Source: Candidatus Woesearchaeota archaeon (GTDB lineage: Archaea; Nanobdellota; Nanobdellia; Woesearchaeales; JAHWIC01). Taken from it: a stretch of DNA of 64,000 nt. The notes below the pieces were generated by a model. That model had not been told where the DNA came from, did not search any database, and was given only the letters and a program-made list of their open reading frames with translations. The stretch lies in NCBI GenBank assembly GCA_019322805.1, contig JAHWIC010000003.1, forward strand, positions 33,121 to 97,120. The letters are read 5' to 3'. Below are positions 8,854-17,282 of this stretch, piece after piece. Positions within the stretch are counted from its first letter, which is position 1. Every line of letters starts with the position of its first letter. The position numbers were made by a program, and so were the translations under genes.

Positions 8854-10140
8854 ATGAAGAATGAATTGTTTGAGATGGTAGAGGGCTATGATTCTATCTC
8901 CAGGTCAATAAAGATGATTAATAAGGCTGCCGGGATAATTGGTCTGGATGAGGGCCAGATGCTGGACATTATTCAGCCGCATGACATAAGGGTATATAAG
9001 TTGCACCTTAAGCTCTTTGGCAAGAGTTTCGACATCTGGGGGTGCACTTCACTCCATAATAAGTCAAGAGGCTTATATAAGGGAGGAGTAAGGATTGCGC
9101 CTGACGTAAATATCTTTGAGGTTGTTGAGCTGAGCAGACTCATGACTATAAAAACTGCCTGCGTCGATTTAGAATTTGGTGGCGCTAAGACAGGAATACG
9201 ATTTGATATGAAAGGTGCATACAAAACATTTGGTATAGACAAGTATGACCCTGACTTTGAGACTAATATTAAACGTGAGATTCTGCACGAGTTTGCGCAT
9301 CATTTCAGTAATCTTCTTAGGTCAAATGAGTATGTCCCTGCACCAGATATAGGGACAAATCCATTGGATATGGCAGCTATATTTAACGAAACAAACAACC
9401 CTTCAACAGTAACTGGTAAACCTGAAGGTATGCCTGGTTGGCTTCCGGGAAGGAACGAAGCTACAGGTTATGGAGTTACTGAGTGTACAATAGACTTGCT
9501 CAATGATTTATCTATAGAGCCTAAGAATGCCACAGCCGCAGTTCAGGGTTTTGGAAATGTAGGTATGCATACAGCCAAATTCTTATCAGAAAAAGGGGTA
9601 AAAGTGGTGGCAATAGCTGACATAGGCGGGGCACTATACAACCCAGAAGGATTTAACATTGGGAAATTAGCAGAATATGCTGCAAAAAACGGCACAATAA
9701 AAGGATTCCCAGCAAAGGATATAACCAATGAAGAATTCTTTGCACTGGATGTTGATGTTTTGATTCCTGCGGCAATAGGCAATGTAATCAGAGAGGACAA
9801 TGTTGAATCAATAAGAGCTAAAGGGATTGTAGAAGCAGCTAACATGCCTGTTCATTACAAGGCTGAAAGGATCTTAGCGCAGAAAGGCGTGAAGATGATA
9901 CCTGATATAATAGCTAATGCTGGGGGTGTGATTGCTTCTGGTGAAGAATACTCTAAATCTTTGTCGGCTAAATATATGAAAAAAGAAGAGACTTATTCAA
10001 TGATAACCCAAAGAATTATAAATAATCTGAATTTGGCAAAAGATATTGCAAAGGAGCATGATGCCACTCTGAACCTGGCATGTTATATTCTTGCATTAAG
10101 GAGGATTTGCCATGCGCATAGTATAAGGGGATGGAGATAG
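8854..10140 (+). CDS. gdhA: Glutamate dehydrogenase (NAD(P)-dependent)
   Basis: The enzyme interconverts glutamate with 2-oxoglutarate and ammonium. The substrate-binding region LEFGGAKTGIRFD replaces the more usual GGGKGG(I/V). The Rossmann nucleotide-binding motif AAVQGFGNVGMHTAKFL and the C-terminal IPDIIANAGGVIASGEEY are clear, and 428 residues is standard. A GGGGGAAG ribosome-binding site precedes the ATG and a TTTAAAT box lies about 60 bases upstream. The stop codon is followed at once by the atpH start, so this gene may be the first cistron of the ATPase transcript. Confidence 0.93.
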   Translation: MKNELFEMVEGYDSISRSIKMINKAAGIIGLDEGQMLDIIQPHDIRVYKLHLKLFGKSFDIWGCTSLHNKSRGLYKGGVRIAPDVNIFEVVELSRLMTIKTACVDLEFGGAKTGIRFDMKGAYKTFGIDKYDPDFETNIKREILHEFAHHFSNLLRSNEYVPAPDIGTNPLDMAAIFNETNNPSTVTGKPEGMPGWLPGRNEATGYGVTECTIDLLNDLSIEPKNATAAVQGFGNVGMHTAKFLSEKGVKVVAIADIGGALYNPEGFNIGKLAEYAAKNGTIKGFPAKDITNEEFFALDVDVLIPAAIGNVIREDNVESIRAKGIVEAANMPVHYKAERILAQKGVKMIPDIIANAGGVIASGEEYSKSLSAKYMKKEETYSMITQRIINNLNLAKDIAKEHDATLNLACYILALRRICHAHSIRGWR

Positions 10141-10461
10141 ATGAGCACAAAAACACTAGAAAAACTAAGAGGTTTTGAGAAAGAGCAAGAGCAAAGGTTA
10201 GAGCAGATACAAGCTGATTCTTTAAATGAAATAGAAAAGGCAAGGAAGGATATCGATAAAAAACTAAAGGAAGAGGAGGAAAAACTCCAAAAAAAGAAAG
10301 AAGCCTCAGTAGCAAAAGCAAAGGAAGAAGCAAATAGGGAATCCAGGGAAATCACTAAGGAATATAAGAAAAAGGCGGAACAACTGGAGAAGAAATCTTC
10401 TAAGAATTTCAAAAAAGCGGTTGATAAGCTTTTTTCAATAGTTCTAGAGAAAAATGTTTAG
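10141..10461 (+). CDS. atpH: A/V-type ATPase subunit H (peripheral stalk)
   Basis: This 106-residue protein is almost entirely a charged coiled coil (repeated KKLKEEEEKLQKKKE and AKEEANRESREITKEYKKKAEQ). It sits at the first position of the archaeal ATPase operon, just before the I subunit. That position and composition identify subunit H, which pairs with subunit E to form the peripheral stalk. The sequence itself is low in complexity, so the assignment leans on context. It overlaps atpI by eight bases. Confidence 0.82.
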   Translation: MSTKTLEKLRGFEKEQEQRLEQIQADSLNEIEKARKDIDKKLKEEEEKLQKKKEASVAKAKEEANRESREITKEYKKKAEQLEKKSSKNFKKAVDKLFSIVLEKNV

Positions 10462-12376
10462 GCCGGCTAAAATACACCACACAATAGTCCTGTTGAGGGA
10501 AGACAGCGTAAATGAACTTATAACTCTACTTTATGAGCTGGGGATATGCGAACTAAAGAAAACTAATGTTGATCTTCCTTCGAAATACTCTTATGAGCTG
10601 GTAAAGAATGTTGATGAAATCCAGACAAGGCTGAATTTTATTATTGATTCTTTAGAGGAATATAAAGAGATCATCCAGCCAGGAAGCAGGATAAAGGAAT
10701 TATTTTCACCACAGCCGTTAAAAAAACAAAAGAGCATTCTTTATTCGGCAGAAAGGATAATAGAAGAGGTAACCTATCATCTTGACCTGATAGAGCCAAA
10801 GATTCGAGAGAGACTGGACAAACTGCAGGAAATAAAGGAGAGGCTTGAAAATAACAATTTCCTGATCTCAAATCTTTCATTAATACCTGATATAGGGACA
10901 AATATTTTTGAATCATCAGATACTGTTAAGTGCTTTCTGGGATTAATCAACACAGCTTCTGTGAACAAGATAAAAGGCCCTTTAAAAGACAAAACAGTTA
11001 TCGGTGTAAAAGAGAAGGATAAAAATCAGTCACTCATAGCTATCTTTTCCTTCTTCGAAGACTCCTCATCTGTTGAAAGAGCCCTGCACGAAGTCGGTTT
11101 CCAGGAAATAGAGATTCCATTTGAGGATAAGAGACCAATGCAGATAATTAACAGCCTGAAAAAAGAAAATGACGAGTTAAACAAAGAAGAGATGAAGATA
11201 GGGAATTTCTTAAAGAAAATACAGAAGATTTATGAAAAAAAATTAGTTGTATTGGAAGAAGAGCTCAATATTACCAAACAAAAAATAGTTACTTTGGAGA
11301 ATTTTAAAGCAACAAAGGCATTTTCTGTTGTAGAAGCATGGGTTCCTGAAAAAGACCTAAAAAAGTTTTGTAACTCAGTAAAAAAGGTTTCAACACAACA
11401 TTATATTGAGATTGATGAAAAGGATGATGCTCCTACTTTATTCAGGAATCATAGGCTGGTAAGACCGTTTGAGATGATTACAGAGCTTTATTCTCCTCCA
11501 AGGTATAAGGGGTTTGACCCGACACCAATTCTAGCAATCACCTTTACATTATTTTTTGGTTTTATGCTAACAGACGCTGTTTATGGTCTTATGGTATTAG
11601 CATTAGGATGGATGATGTACAAAGGTATTGGTAAAATCAATGAAGCCATGAAAAGGTTTGCTATAATCCTTGTCGCTTTTGGCATTTCTACAACAATAAT
11701 GGGTGTTATCTTTGGCTCTTATTTCGGGGATTTCTTCCAGAAAATAGGAATACCTATCCCAGTGCCGATTGATTCAATGAGGCAGGTAATGCTAACCTTA
11801 TCAATAGCATTAGCACTAGGCTCTTTACATCTTATGATTGGCTTAGTTTCAGGATTCTACGACAATATACACCAGGGAAGCTTTAAGGATGCAATGGCAA
11901 AACAGGGTGTTTGGCTTATATTTCTGATAGGCTTGTTCCTGCTTTTATTAAGGCTAAATACGCCTGGCTTAGTTGCTGTAGGGCTTGCAATCTTACTGCA
12001 GATGTTCTTTAATTTTTTAGAGGGTGGCGCTGTTTCATCTTTGCTCTCTGTATTCGGATTTAGTGGTTTTATAGGTGATTTATTCTCTTATGCAAGGCTG
12101 ATGGCATTAGCAATTGGTACAGCAGGTATTTCATTGGCTGTTAACTTTATGGTTTTCATGGTTATTGACCTGATTCCCTGGATAGGGATTCCGATAGCAA
12201 TGGTCATCTTTGTGATTGGACATCTATTTAATGTACTAATGAATGGTCTTGGAGCATTTATCCATTCAACCAGGCTTCATTTTTTAGAGTTTTTTACAAA
12301 GTTTTATGAAGGCGGCGGAAGGACCTACAAGCCTTTCCTCGCTGAAAGAAAGAATACAATTGTTAAATTAGAGTAA
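10454..12376 (+). CDS. atpI: A/V-type ATPase subunit I (a subunit)
   Basis: This is the stator membrane subunit that forms the ion half-channels against the rotor ring. The cytoplasmic half (residues 1-~345) carries coiled coils. The membrane half has about seven to eight segments, beginning FDPTPILAITFTLFFGFMLTDAVYG. The functional helix contains FSYARLMALAIGTAGISLAV, where the arginine is the conserved one facing the rotor. At 640 residues it is the normal size. The last segment, HLFNVLMNGLGAFIHSTRLHFLEFF, is the family C-terminal signature. Confidence 0.95.
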   Translation: MFRPAKIHHTIVLLREDSVNELITLLYELGICELKKTNVDLPSKYSYELVKNVDEIQTRLNFIIDSLEEYKEIIQPGSRIKELFSPQPLKKQKSILYSAERIIEEVTYHLDLIEPKIRERLDKLQEIKERLENNNFLISNLSLIPDIGTNIFESSDTVKCFLGLINTASVNKIKGPLKDKTVIGVKEKDKNQSLIAIFSFFEDSSSVERALHEVGFQEIEIPFEDKRPMQIINSLKKENDELNKEEMKIGNFLKKIQKIYEKKLVVLEEELNITKQKIVTLENFKATKAFSVVEAWVPEKDLKKFCNSVKKVSTQHYIEIDEKDDAPTLFRNHRLVRPFEMITELYSPPRYKGFDPTPILAITFTLFFGFMLTDAVYGLMVLALGWMMYKGIGKINEAMKRFAIILVAFGISTTIMGVIFGSYFGDFFQKIGIPIPVPIDSMRQVMLTLSIALALGSLHLMIGLVSGFYDNIHQGSFKDAMAKQGVWLIFLIGLFLLLLRLNTPGLVAVGLAILLQMFFNFLEGGAVSSLLSVFGFSGFIGDLFSYARLMALAIGTAGISLAVNFMVFMVIDLIPWIGIPIAMVIFVIGHLFNVLMNGLGAFIHSTRLHFLEFFTKFYEGGGRTYKPFLAERKNTIVKLE

Positions 12377-12399
12377 ACTAGAAGGAGGTAAATAAGAAA

Positions 12400-12885
12400 A
12401 TGACTGTAACCCTAGGAACTGTATATGCAGTAAGCGGAGCAGCGCTTGCATTAGGCGTTGCTGGACTAAGTACAGCATTTGGTGTTAAGGCAGCAGGAGT
12501 AGCAGGAGCTGGAGCAGTAGCAGAAAAGAAGGAGCACTTTAAGAATGCATTAATCCTGCAGGCATTGCCGCAGACACAAACAGTCTATGCATTTATAACA
12601 GCACTGCTTATCTTGATGGGTGCTGGCTTATTAGGCGGCGGTGTAAAAGAGCTAAGTGATGCACAAGGCTTAGCAATGCTAGGAGCTGGAGTGGCTGTTG
12701 CAGTAACTGGAATATCTGCTGTAATGCAGGGATTAGTTGCCAGTGCAGGAATTGTATCGTGCACTAAGAATCCAGATGCATTTGCGCCAAGCATTGTATT
12801 TGCTGGACAGTGTGAGACACCTGCTATATTTGGTTTTATTGCATCGTTGATATTACTGGTGGTTGGACTTGGAGTGCTAGGATAA
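12400..12885 (+). CDS. atpK: A/V-type ATPase subunit K (c ring), duplicated hairpin, Na+-type ligands
   Basis: This rotor-ring proteolipid of 161 residues has four membrane helices made of two fused hairpins. The first hairpin contains LPQTQTVYAF, with Gln where a proton- or sodium-carrying Glu can occur. The second contains QGLVASAG (Gln110) and CETPAIFGF with the sole membrane carboxylate, Glu139. This ligand set (Leu56, Thr59, Gln60, Tyr63, Gln110, Glu139) corresponds to the sodium site of Enterococcus hirae NtpK. A GGAGGT ribosome-binding site precedes the ATG. Confidence 0.93.
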   Translation: MTVTLGTVYAVSGAALALGVAGLSTAFGVKAAGVAGAGAVAEKKEHFKNALILQALPQTQTVYAFITALLILMGAGLLGGGVKELSDAQGLAMLGAGVAVAVTGISAVMQGLVASAGIVSCTKNPDAFAPSIVFAGQCETPAIFGFIASLILLVVGLGVLG

Positions 12886-12892
12886 AATTTTT

Positions 12893-13056
12893 CAGTGACA
12901 TTAAATCTCGAAGAGATTTATGGCGCTCAAAGAAAAATTTTATCTTTGATCCTCCCCACTAGTGCACAAGGAGAACGCCATAAATTGCTGACGCAATTTA
13001 ATTTCACAGTGCCCCTCCCCTAACAAATCTGTTAGAGGTACGCAACTAAATTAGAG
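12893..13056 (+). repeat. Structured intergenic element, family II copy 1 (within the ATPase operon)
   Basis: A run of hairpins lies between atpK and atpE. It includes TAAATCTC/GAGATTTA, TCAAAG/CTTTGA, AAATTGC/GCAATTT and CTAAC/GTTAG. The block from 12949 (CCTCCCCACTAGTGCACAA, then GAACGCCATAAATT) recurs almost unchanged at 52180 upstream of mtnP. Both copies finish with a GGTRC(G/A)CAACTAA motif. In the last hairpin the T-A pair of this copy is replaced by G-T in the other, so pairing is kept. Likely an RNA element or a mobile palindromic repeat. Confidence 0.55.
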
Positions 13057-13065
13057 GAATGGAAA

Positions 13066-13107
13066 ATGCAAGCATACTCACTAGCGTTCGTAGCTTACAT
13101 TTTTTAA
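13066..13107 (+). CDS. Possible 13-codon leader ORF, copy 1
   Basis: An ATG-initiated ORF encodes MQAYSLAFVAYIF and lies in the first 65-bp tandem unit. The second identical ORF and then atpE follow. Coding status is unproven; its interest lies in the repeated start signal. Confidence 0.25.
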   Translation: MQAYSLAFVAYIF

Positions 13108-13130
13108 CATAAGAAAAGGTGAAGTAAAAA

Positions 13131-13172
13131 ATGCAAGCATACTCACTAGCGTTCGTAGCTTACATTTTTTAA
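13131..13172 (+). CDS. Possible 13-codon leader ORF, copy 2
   Basis: Identical to the ORF at 13066 and preceded by AAAAGGTGAAG, the same ribosome-binding site that serves atpE. It could act as a translated leader, or simply be a by-product of the tandem duplication. Confidence 0.3.
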   Translation: MQAYSLAFVAYIF

Positions 13173-13195
13173 CATAAGAAAAGGTGAAGTAAAAA

Positions 13196-13735
13196 ATGCA
13201 AGTATTCGGTAACGTTGAGGCTTTGAAAAAGGCTATCGAGAAGAGATACTCTTCGATGGTTAAGGATGTAGAGAAGGATAAGGAAAACCAATTAGCAGAG
13301 ATAAATGAAGAGCTAAAGGAAAAAATAGGATTGTTAAAGGCCCATATGAAGACAAATATTGATGCAGAGGTTAAAAAGACGCATTCAATGATATTGAGTG
13401 CTGCGAGGTTAAATGCAAAAAAGGAATTTGAGGAAAAGAGAGAAGCAATAATTGAATCTGTTTTTAGGGAAGCAGAGAAAGGAGCAAAGGACATTGCGCA
13501 TACAGCTGAATACATAGGTTTTGTCAAGAAGAATATATCAAAAACAAAAGGCTTGACAGTTATAGGGGATAGTGATTATTATAAGGACTCCTTTCCTGGC
13601 CTGAAAATTGATAAGGGTATCATAGGATTGAAATTCAAATCAGAGGAAGTTGTTTATGATTTTGCACTGGATAATATAATTGCTTCAAAAAAAGATGTGT
13701 TAAGGCATGAGGTAAGTAAAGTACTCTTTAGTTAA
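13196..13735 (+). CDS. atpE: A/V-type ATPase subunit E (peripheral stalk)
   Basis: Subunit E, 179 residues, has a long N-terminal helix rich in Lys/Glu that pairs with subunit H, followed by a globular C-terminal domain (LTVIGDSDYYKDSFPGLKI...GIIGLKFKSEEVVYDFALDNIIASKK) that contacts the catalytic head. The C-terminal 'x-G-x-D-N-T/I' region fits the family. The ATG follows AAAAGGTGAAG. It is separated from atpK by about 310 bases of repeats, unlike the tight spacing elsewhere in the operon. Confidence 0.85.
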   Translation: MQVFGNVEALKKAIEKRYSSMVKDVEKDKENQLAEINEELKEKIGLLKAHMKTNIDAEVKKTHSMILSAARLNAKKEFEEKREAIIESVFREAEKGAKDIAHTAEYIGFVKKNISKTKGLTVIGDSDYYKDSFPGLKIDKGIIGLKFKSEEVVYDFALDNIIASKKDVLRHEVSKVLFS

Positions 13736-13736
13736 A

Positions 13737-14921
13737 ATGATTAATAATACAATAATAAATGCAACAAATGCATTGATTAACTTAACTAATGCTTCTGCAG
13801 AGCCTGCTCCATCTAAGCTGGCTTTTTTGGCAAATCCTGGTTTGTTGGTGTTTGCCTTTTCAGCCTTGTTGGTTGCAGTTTTAATCCTGTTTGTAATTAA
13901 GCACGTAACACCTGTAAGTCACTTCCTCTATGCGAATGCAAGGATACAGGCAAGAACCAATTTTATGGTTTCAGATGCTTTATCCTTAGAGCTTGCAGAA
14001 GCAAAGTCACTCAAGGAATTTAGAAGCTTGTTAAGGGACACAGAACATGGTGAAGAGCTTGAAAAAAGTGAAGAAGGCTTAAGGCCGTTCCATGTCGCTT
14101 TAGAAAAGGGATTTATCAGCTCTATCCTTGAATTGGTTGAATTAAGCCCTGCTAAATCAAAACCTTTGCTTAAGGCTTATCTGATGTTTTTAGAGGCAAA
14201 GATACTGAAAATAATCTACAGAGCAAGGCTGATGAATGCAGAGATTGATGAAAGCCTTGTTTACCCTATTGGAAAAATAACTGAGAATTTATTAAGGCAT
14301 CTTCTAGACACAGAGACTATTGCAGATATTGGCGTTGTTATGGCTCCTACTGCATATGCGAGGATATTTGAAAAAAAATATGAGAGCCTTGAGGAATTTG
14401 AGACAGCAATTGACGAGTTTGTCTTTAACAATTTTGTTGGTGTTATTGAAAAGACAAAGATGTACGATGGAAAGTACATCATAGATATACTAAATAAGAA
14501 AATCGATATATCAAATATATTAGCCCTTTTGAAATTCAGGATAAGAGGTACAGAAAAAGAACAACAAAGAGACCTTTTGGTTGATAATAAATCAGATCTT
14601 TGTTTAAGATTTGATGAATTGATAAAGGCTGAAACACTAAAAGATTTTGTAGAGGTGTTTAAAGGCCTTCCTTATCATGAGCCGTTAACAAAAGCATTTG
14701 AAAGGTATGAAAAAGACAGCTCTTTATCACATCTTGAAAATGAACTTTACAGATTTTTTAAGGAATTTGTGGTAAGCAATGATTTAGGCCACACACTTGG
14801 GCCTTATCCTTTGATTTCATATTTAATTAAGAAGGAGTTAGAGCAGCGTAATCTGTTCATAATAAGCAGGGGTATAGATGCAGGTTTCCCTCCTGAAAGG
14901 ATAAAGGGGATGTTAGTATGA
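13737..14921 (+). CDS. atpC: A/V-type ATPase subunit C (d) with N-terminal membrane-anchor extension
   Basis: Subunit C caps the rotor ring and connects it to the central stalk. The family core begins near residue 65 (FLYANARIQARTNF, compare the usual YAYANARVRAM) and runs to the end (LGPYPLISYLIKKELEQRNL...ARGIDAGFPPERI-type ending). The first ~62 residues are extra: an Asn-rich stretch with four N-x-S/T sequons (N3, N8, N15, N18), then a hydrophobic helix GLLVFAFSALLVAVLILFVI. No alternative downstream start would keep the core. It overlaps atpF by four bases. Confidence 0.88.
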   Translation: MINNTIINATNALINLTNASAEPAPSKLAFLANPGLLVFAFSALLVAVLILFVIKHVTPVSHFLYANARIQARTNFMVSDALSLELAEAKSLKEFRSLLRDTEHGEELEKSEEGLRPFHVALEKGFISSILELVELSPAKSKPLLKAYLMFLEAKILKIIYRARLMNAEIDESLVYPIGKITENLLRHLLDTETIADIGVVMAPTAYARIFEKKYESLEEFETAIDEFVFNNFVGVIEKTKMYDGKYIIDILNKKIDISNILALLKFRIRGTEKEQQRDLLVDNKSDLCLRFDELIKAETLKDFVEVFKGLPYHEPLTKAFERYEKDSSLSHLENELYRFFKEFVVSNDLGHTLGPYPLISYLIKKELEQRNLFIISRGIDAGFPPERIKGMLV

Positions 14922-15196
14922 TTGTTTTAGGAAATCCAGAGTTTGTAACAGGGATGAAGTTAGCAGGCATTAAAGACAGCTATGTGATAAGAAAAAGGGA
15001 AGAAGCATTAGAGCTGCTAAGAAAGACTGGCAAAAAGGAGTTCATTTTAGCTAATGTCAGTGTTATTAAGCTTGTTCCTGAGCTAGAGGGGTTTAGGAAT
15101 GTTGTCAGTGTTCCGGATGATGCTAAGGAATTTTCAAGCACAGATGATTTAAAGGATATTATTAAGTCGGCAGTGGGCATCGAGTTGAATATTTAG
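14918..15196 (+). CDS. atpF: A/V-type ATPase subunit F (central stalk)
   Basis: Subunit F is 92 residues and belongs to the central stalk with subunit D. The N-terminus MIVLGNPEFVTGMKLAGIKDSYVI is the family pattern (V-x-G-x-x-x-x-x-G-F-x-L-A-G). The following alternating alpha/beta pattern is Rossmann-like. The ATGA overlap with atpC implies coupled translation. After this gene the operon is interrupted by 312 bases of repeat before atpA. Confidence 0.9.
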   Translation: MIVLGNPEFVTGMKLAGIKDSYVIRKREEALELLRKTGKKEFILANVSVIKLVPELEGFRNVVSVPDDAKEFSSTDDLKDIIKSAVGIELNI

Positions 15197-15508
15197 AAAT
15201 AAATCAATAAGAAAGAATCAATGGGAAAAATCAATAAACACAAAAAAATAATCTGATTTTTGCTTTATAATCCACATTAAGGCAAAAATCATCATCCGTC
15301 TTTCCTTTAAGTATACATTAAAGGAAGGGAAGAGGATGAAAATTCCTTGAGCGTGGTTGTGAAAGGAATTTTCAGAATGATTAGTTGCCATTAAATGATT
15401 AATTTGATATGATAAAAACAAACAAATGCGCAACAAATTGTGCATGCATATCAACACCCAATGATCAAAATCAATGATGATAATTAAAAACAAATCAATG
15501 GTGATATT
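15197..15508 (+). repeat. Structured intergenic element, family I copy 1 (between atpF and atpA)
   Basis: Two diagnostic hairpins are present. Hairpin 1 (15255-15290) pairs GATTTTTGC with GCAAAAATC. Hairpin 2 (15338-15373) pairs GAAAATTCC with GGAATTTTC around an 18-base loop that is identical in copy 2. Between them is a CCTTTAA/TTAAAGG stem, and afterwards a GCGCAAC...TTGTGC hairpin. The flanks are rich in AATCAATAA motifs. Related copies are at 20.3 and 26.3 kb. No ORF is evident. Confidence 0.7.
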
Positions 15509-17281
15509 ATGGGAAAGATTGTGAAGATCGCAGGACCGGTTGTGGTAGCCAAGGAAATGAAAGGCAGCAAGATGTATGATGTTGTCAGGGTTGGAGAGGA
15601 AAAATTAATCGGAGAGATTATCCAGCTTAATGGGGATAAAGCAACAATCCAGGTTTATGAAGACACAACAGGCGTTAAGCCAGGTGAAGAGGTTACATCA
15701 ACAGGAGCTCCTTTGAGTATAGAGCTAGGGCCTGGTTTGTTAAGAAGCATCTATGATGGAATTGCAAGGCCTCTGCCTGATATTGCAGAGATTTCTGGTG
15801 ATTTTATCTCTCGCGGTATAGAGGTTCCTTCATTAGACAGGAAAAAGAAATACAATTTTATCAGCAGGGTAAAGCCTGGACAAGAGCTAACAGGCGGGCA
15901 GATAATAGGAACTGTCAAAGAGACAGATGTTATTGATCACCAGGTGTTATTGCCGCCAAATCTTTCTGGTAAGGTTACGAACATCAATGAAGGAGAGAAA
16001 ACAATTGAAGAGCCGGTCATAACCTTAGAGACAAAAGAGGGCAGCATTGATGTTAAGATGTATCAAAAGTGGCCGGTAAGGATACCAAGGCTTTCTAAAG
16101 AAAAGCTAGACCCAACTATCCCGTTGATTACAGGACAAAGGGTCTTTGATACGTTCTTTCCAATTGCTAAGGGTGGAACAGCAGCTATTCCCGGGCCGTT
16201 TGGAGCCGGTAAAACTGTTTCGCAGCAGCAGCTTGCTAAATGGGTTGATGCAAATGTTATCGTCTATATTGGCTGCGGTGAAAGAGGAAACGAAATGACA
16301 GAGGTATTGGATGAATTTCCTAAGCTTACTGACCCGAAATCAGGAAAGCCATTGATGGAAAGGACTGTTTTGATTGCAAACACATCAAATATGCCAGTTG
16401 CAGCAAGAGAGGCCTCTGTTTATACTGGTGTTACAATAGCTGAGTACTTTAGAGACATGGGTTATGATGTTGCTTTGATGGCAGACTCAACATCGAGATG
16501 GGCAGAAGCAATGAGAGAAATCTCCTCAAGACTTGAAGAAATGCCTGGTGAGGAAGGCTATCCTGCTTATCTCGCATCAAGGTTGGCACAATTCTATGAA
16601 AGAGCTGGCAGGGTTGTTACACTAAATGAGCAAAATGGAAGTGTATCAATTATTGGAGCTGTTAGCCCGCCTGGTGGTGATTTTTCTGAGCCAGTTACAC
16701 AAAATACCTTAAGAATGACAAAGGTGTTCTGGGCATTGGATGCTCCATTAGCATATAGAAGGCACTTCCCTGCAATTAACTGGCTGACTTCTTATTCATT
16801 ATATACCGGCAAGGTCGCACATTATTTCGATGATATTGCAGCTGATTTTTCTTCTTTAAGGGCAAAAGCAATGAGCTTACTGCAGAAAGAAGCAGAGTTA
16901 AGGGAGATTGTTCAGTTAGTGGGGCCTGATGCACTGCCTGAAGAGGACAAGCTTGTTTTGGATACAGCAAAGTCATTAAGGGAGGATTTCTTGCAGCAGA
17001 ATGCCTATCACGAGGTTGATACCTTTTGTGCTATTGAGAAGCAGCATTTGATGCTAAAGACAATCCTTGATTTCCATAATACGGCTTTAGAGACAATAAG
17101 GAAAGGGGTAAAGGTAAGGGATATCATAGGATTTGAGGTAAAGGAGAAGATAGCCAGGATGAAGTACATCAAGGATATTAAAAAAGAGGTTGAAGGAATT
17201 ACAAAAGAGGTTAGTGCGCAAATGAAAAAACTGCAAAGCACAGTATCAGAGCTCTCTGCTGCAGCAGAGGGAGGGCAGTAA
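15509..17281 (+). CDS. atpA: A/V-type ATPase catalytic subunit A
   Basis: This catalytic subunit of 590 residues contains the P-loop GPFGAGKT, the bulge-domain insertion typical of A/V-type enzymes (VLLPPNLSGKVTNINEGEKTIEE), and YIGCGERGNEMTEVL and SLVMADSTSRWAEA-type catalytic loops. It hydrolyses or makes ATP in alternation with subunit B. A GGTGAT ribosome-binding site directly precedes the ATG, and the gene starts a fresh tight cluster A-B-D after the repeat element. Confidence 0.97.
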   Translation: MGKIVKIAGPVVVAKEMKGSKMYDVVRVGEEKLIGEIIQLNGDKATIQVYEDTTGVKPGEEVTSTGAPLSIELGPGLLRSIYDGIARPLPDIAEISGDFISRGIEVPSLDRKKKYNFISRVKPGQELTGGQIIGTVKETDVIDHQVLLPPNLSGKVTNINEGEKTIEEPVITLETKEGSIDVKMYQKWPVRIPRLSKEKLDPTIPLITGQRVFDTFFPIAKGGTAAIPGPFGAGKTVSQQQLAKWVDANVIVYIGCGERGNEMTEVLDEFPKLTDPKSGKPLMERTVLIANTSNMPVAAREASVYTGVTIAEYFRDMGYDVALMADSTSRWAEAMREISSRLEEMPGEEGYPAYLASRLAQFYERAGRVVTLNEQNGSVSIIGAVSPPGGDFSEPVTQNTLRMTKVFWALDAPLAYRRHFPAINWLTSYSLYTGKVAHYFDDIAADFSSLRAKAMSLLQKEAELREIVQLVGPDALPEEDKLVLDTAKSLREDFLQQNAYHEVDTFCAIEKQHLMLKTILDFHNTALETIRKGVKVRDIIGFEVKEKIARMKYIKDIKKEVEGITKEVSAQMKKLQSTVSELSAAAEGGQ

Positions 17282-17282
17282 A

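Larger units (their letters stand above)
13066..13195 (+). repeat. Two perfect tandem copies of a 65-bp unit before atpE
   Basis: The units 13066-13130 and 13131-13195 are identical. Each starts with ATGCAAGCATACTC, holds a 13-codon ORF ending TTTTTTAA, and ends with AAAAGGTGAAGTAAAAA. That last part is the ribosome-binding site of the next unit and, in the second copy, of atpE itself, which also begins ATGCAAG. The duplication therefore copied the atpE translation-initiation region. Each unit also contains an imperfect palindrome (AATGCAAGC...GCTTACATT). Confidence 0.85.

Noticed and set aside
15338..15373. Box C/D small RNA in the GGATGAAAATTCC...GGAATTTTCAGA hairpin repeats
   Set aside because: GGATGAA is near box C and TTGTGAA near C', but no CTGA box D is present at the expected place, and the perfect stem is unlike a C/D guide. 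Kept as a repeat family.
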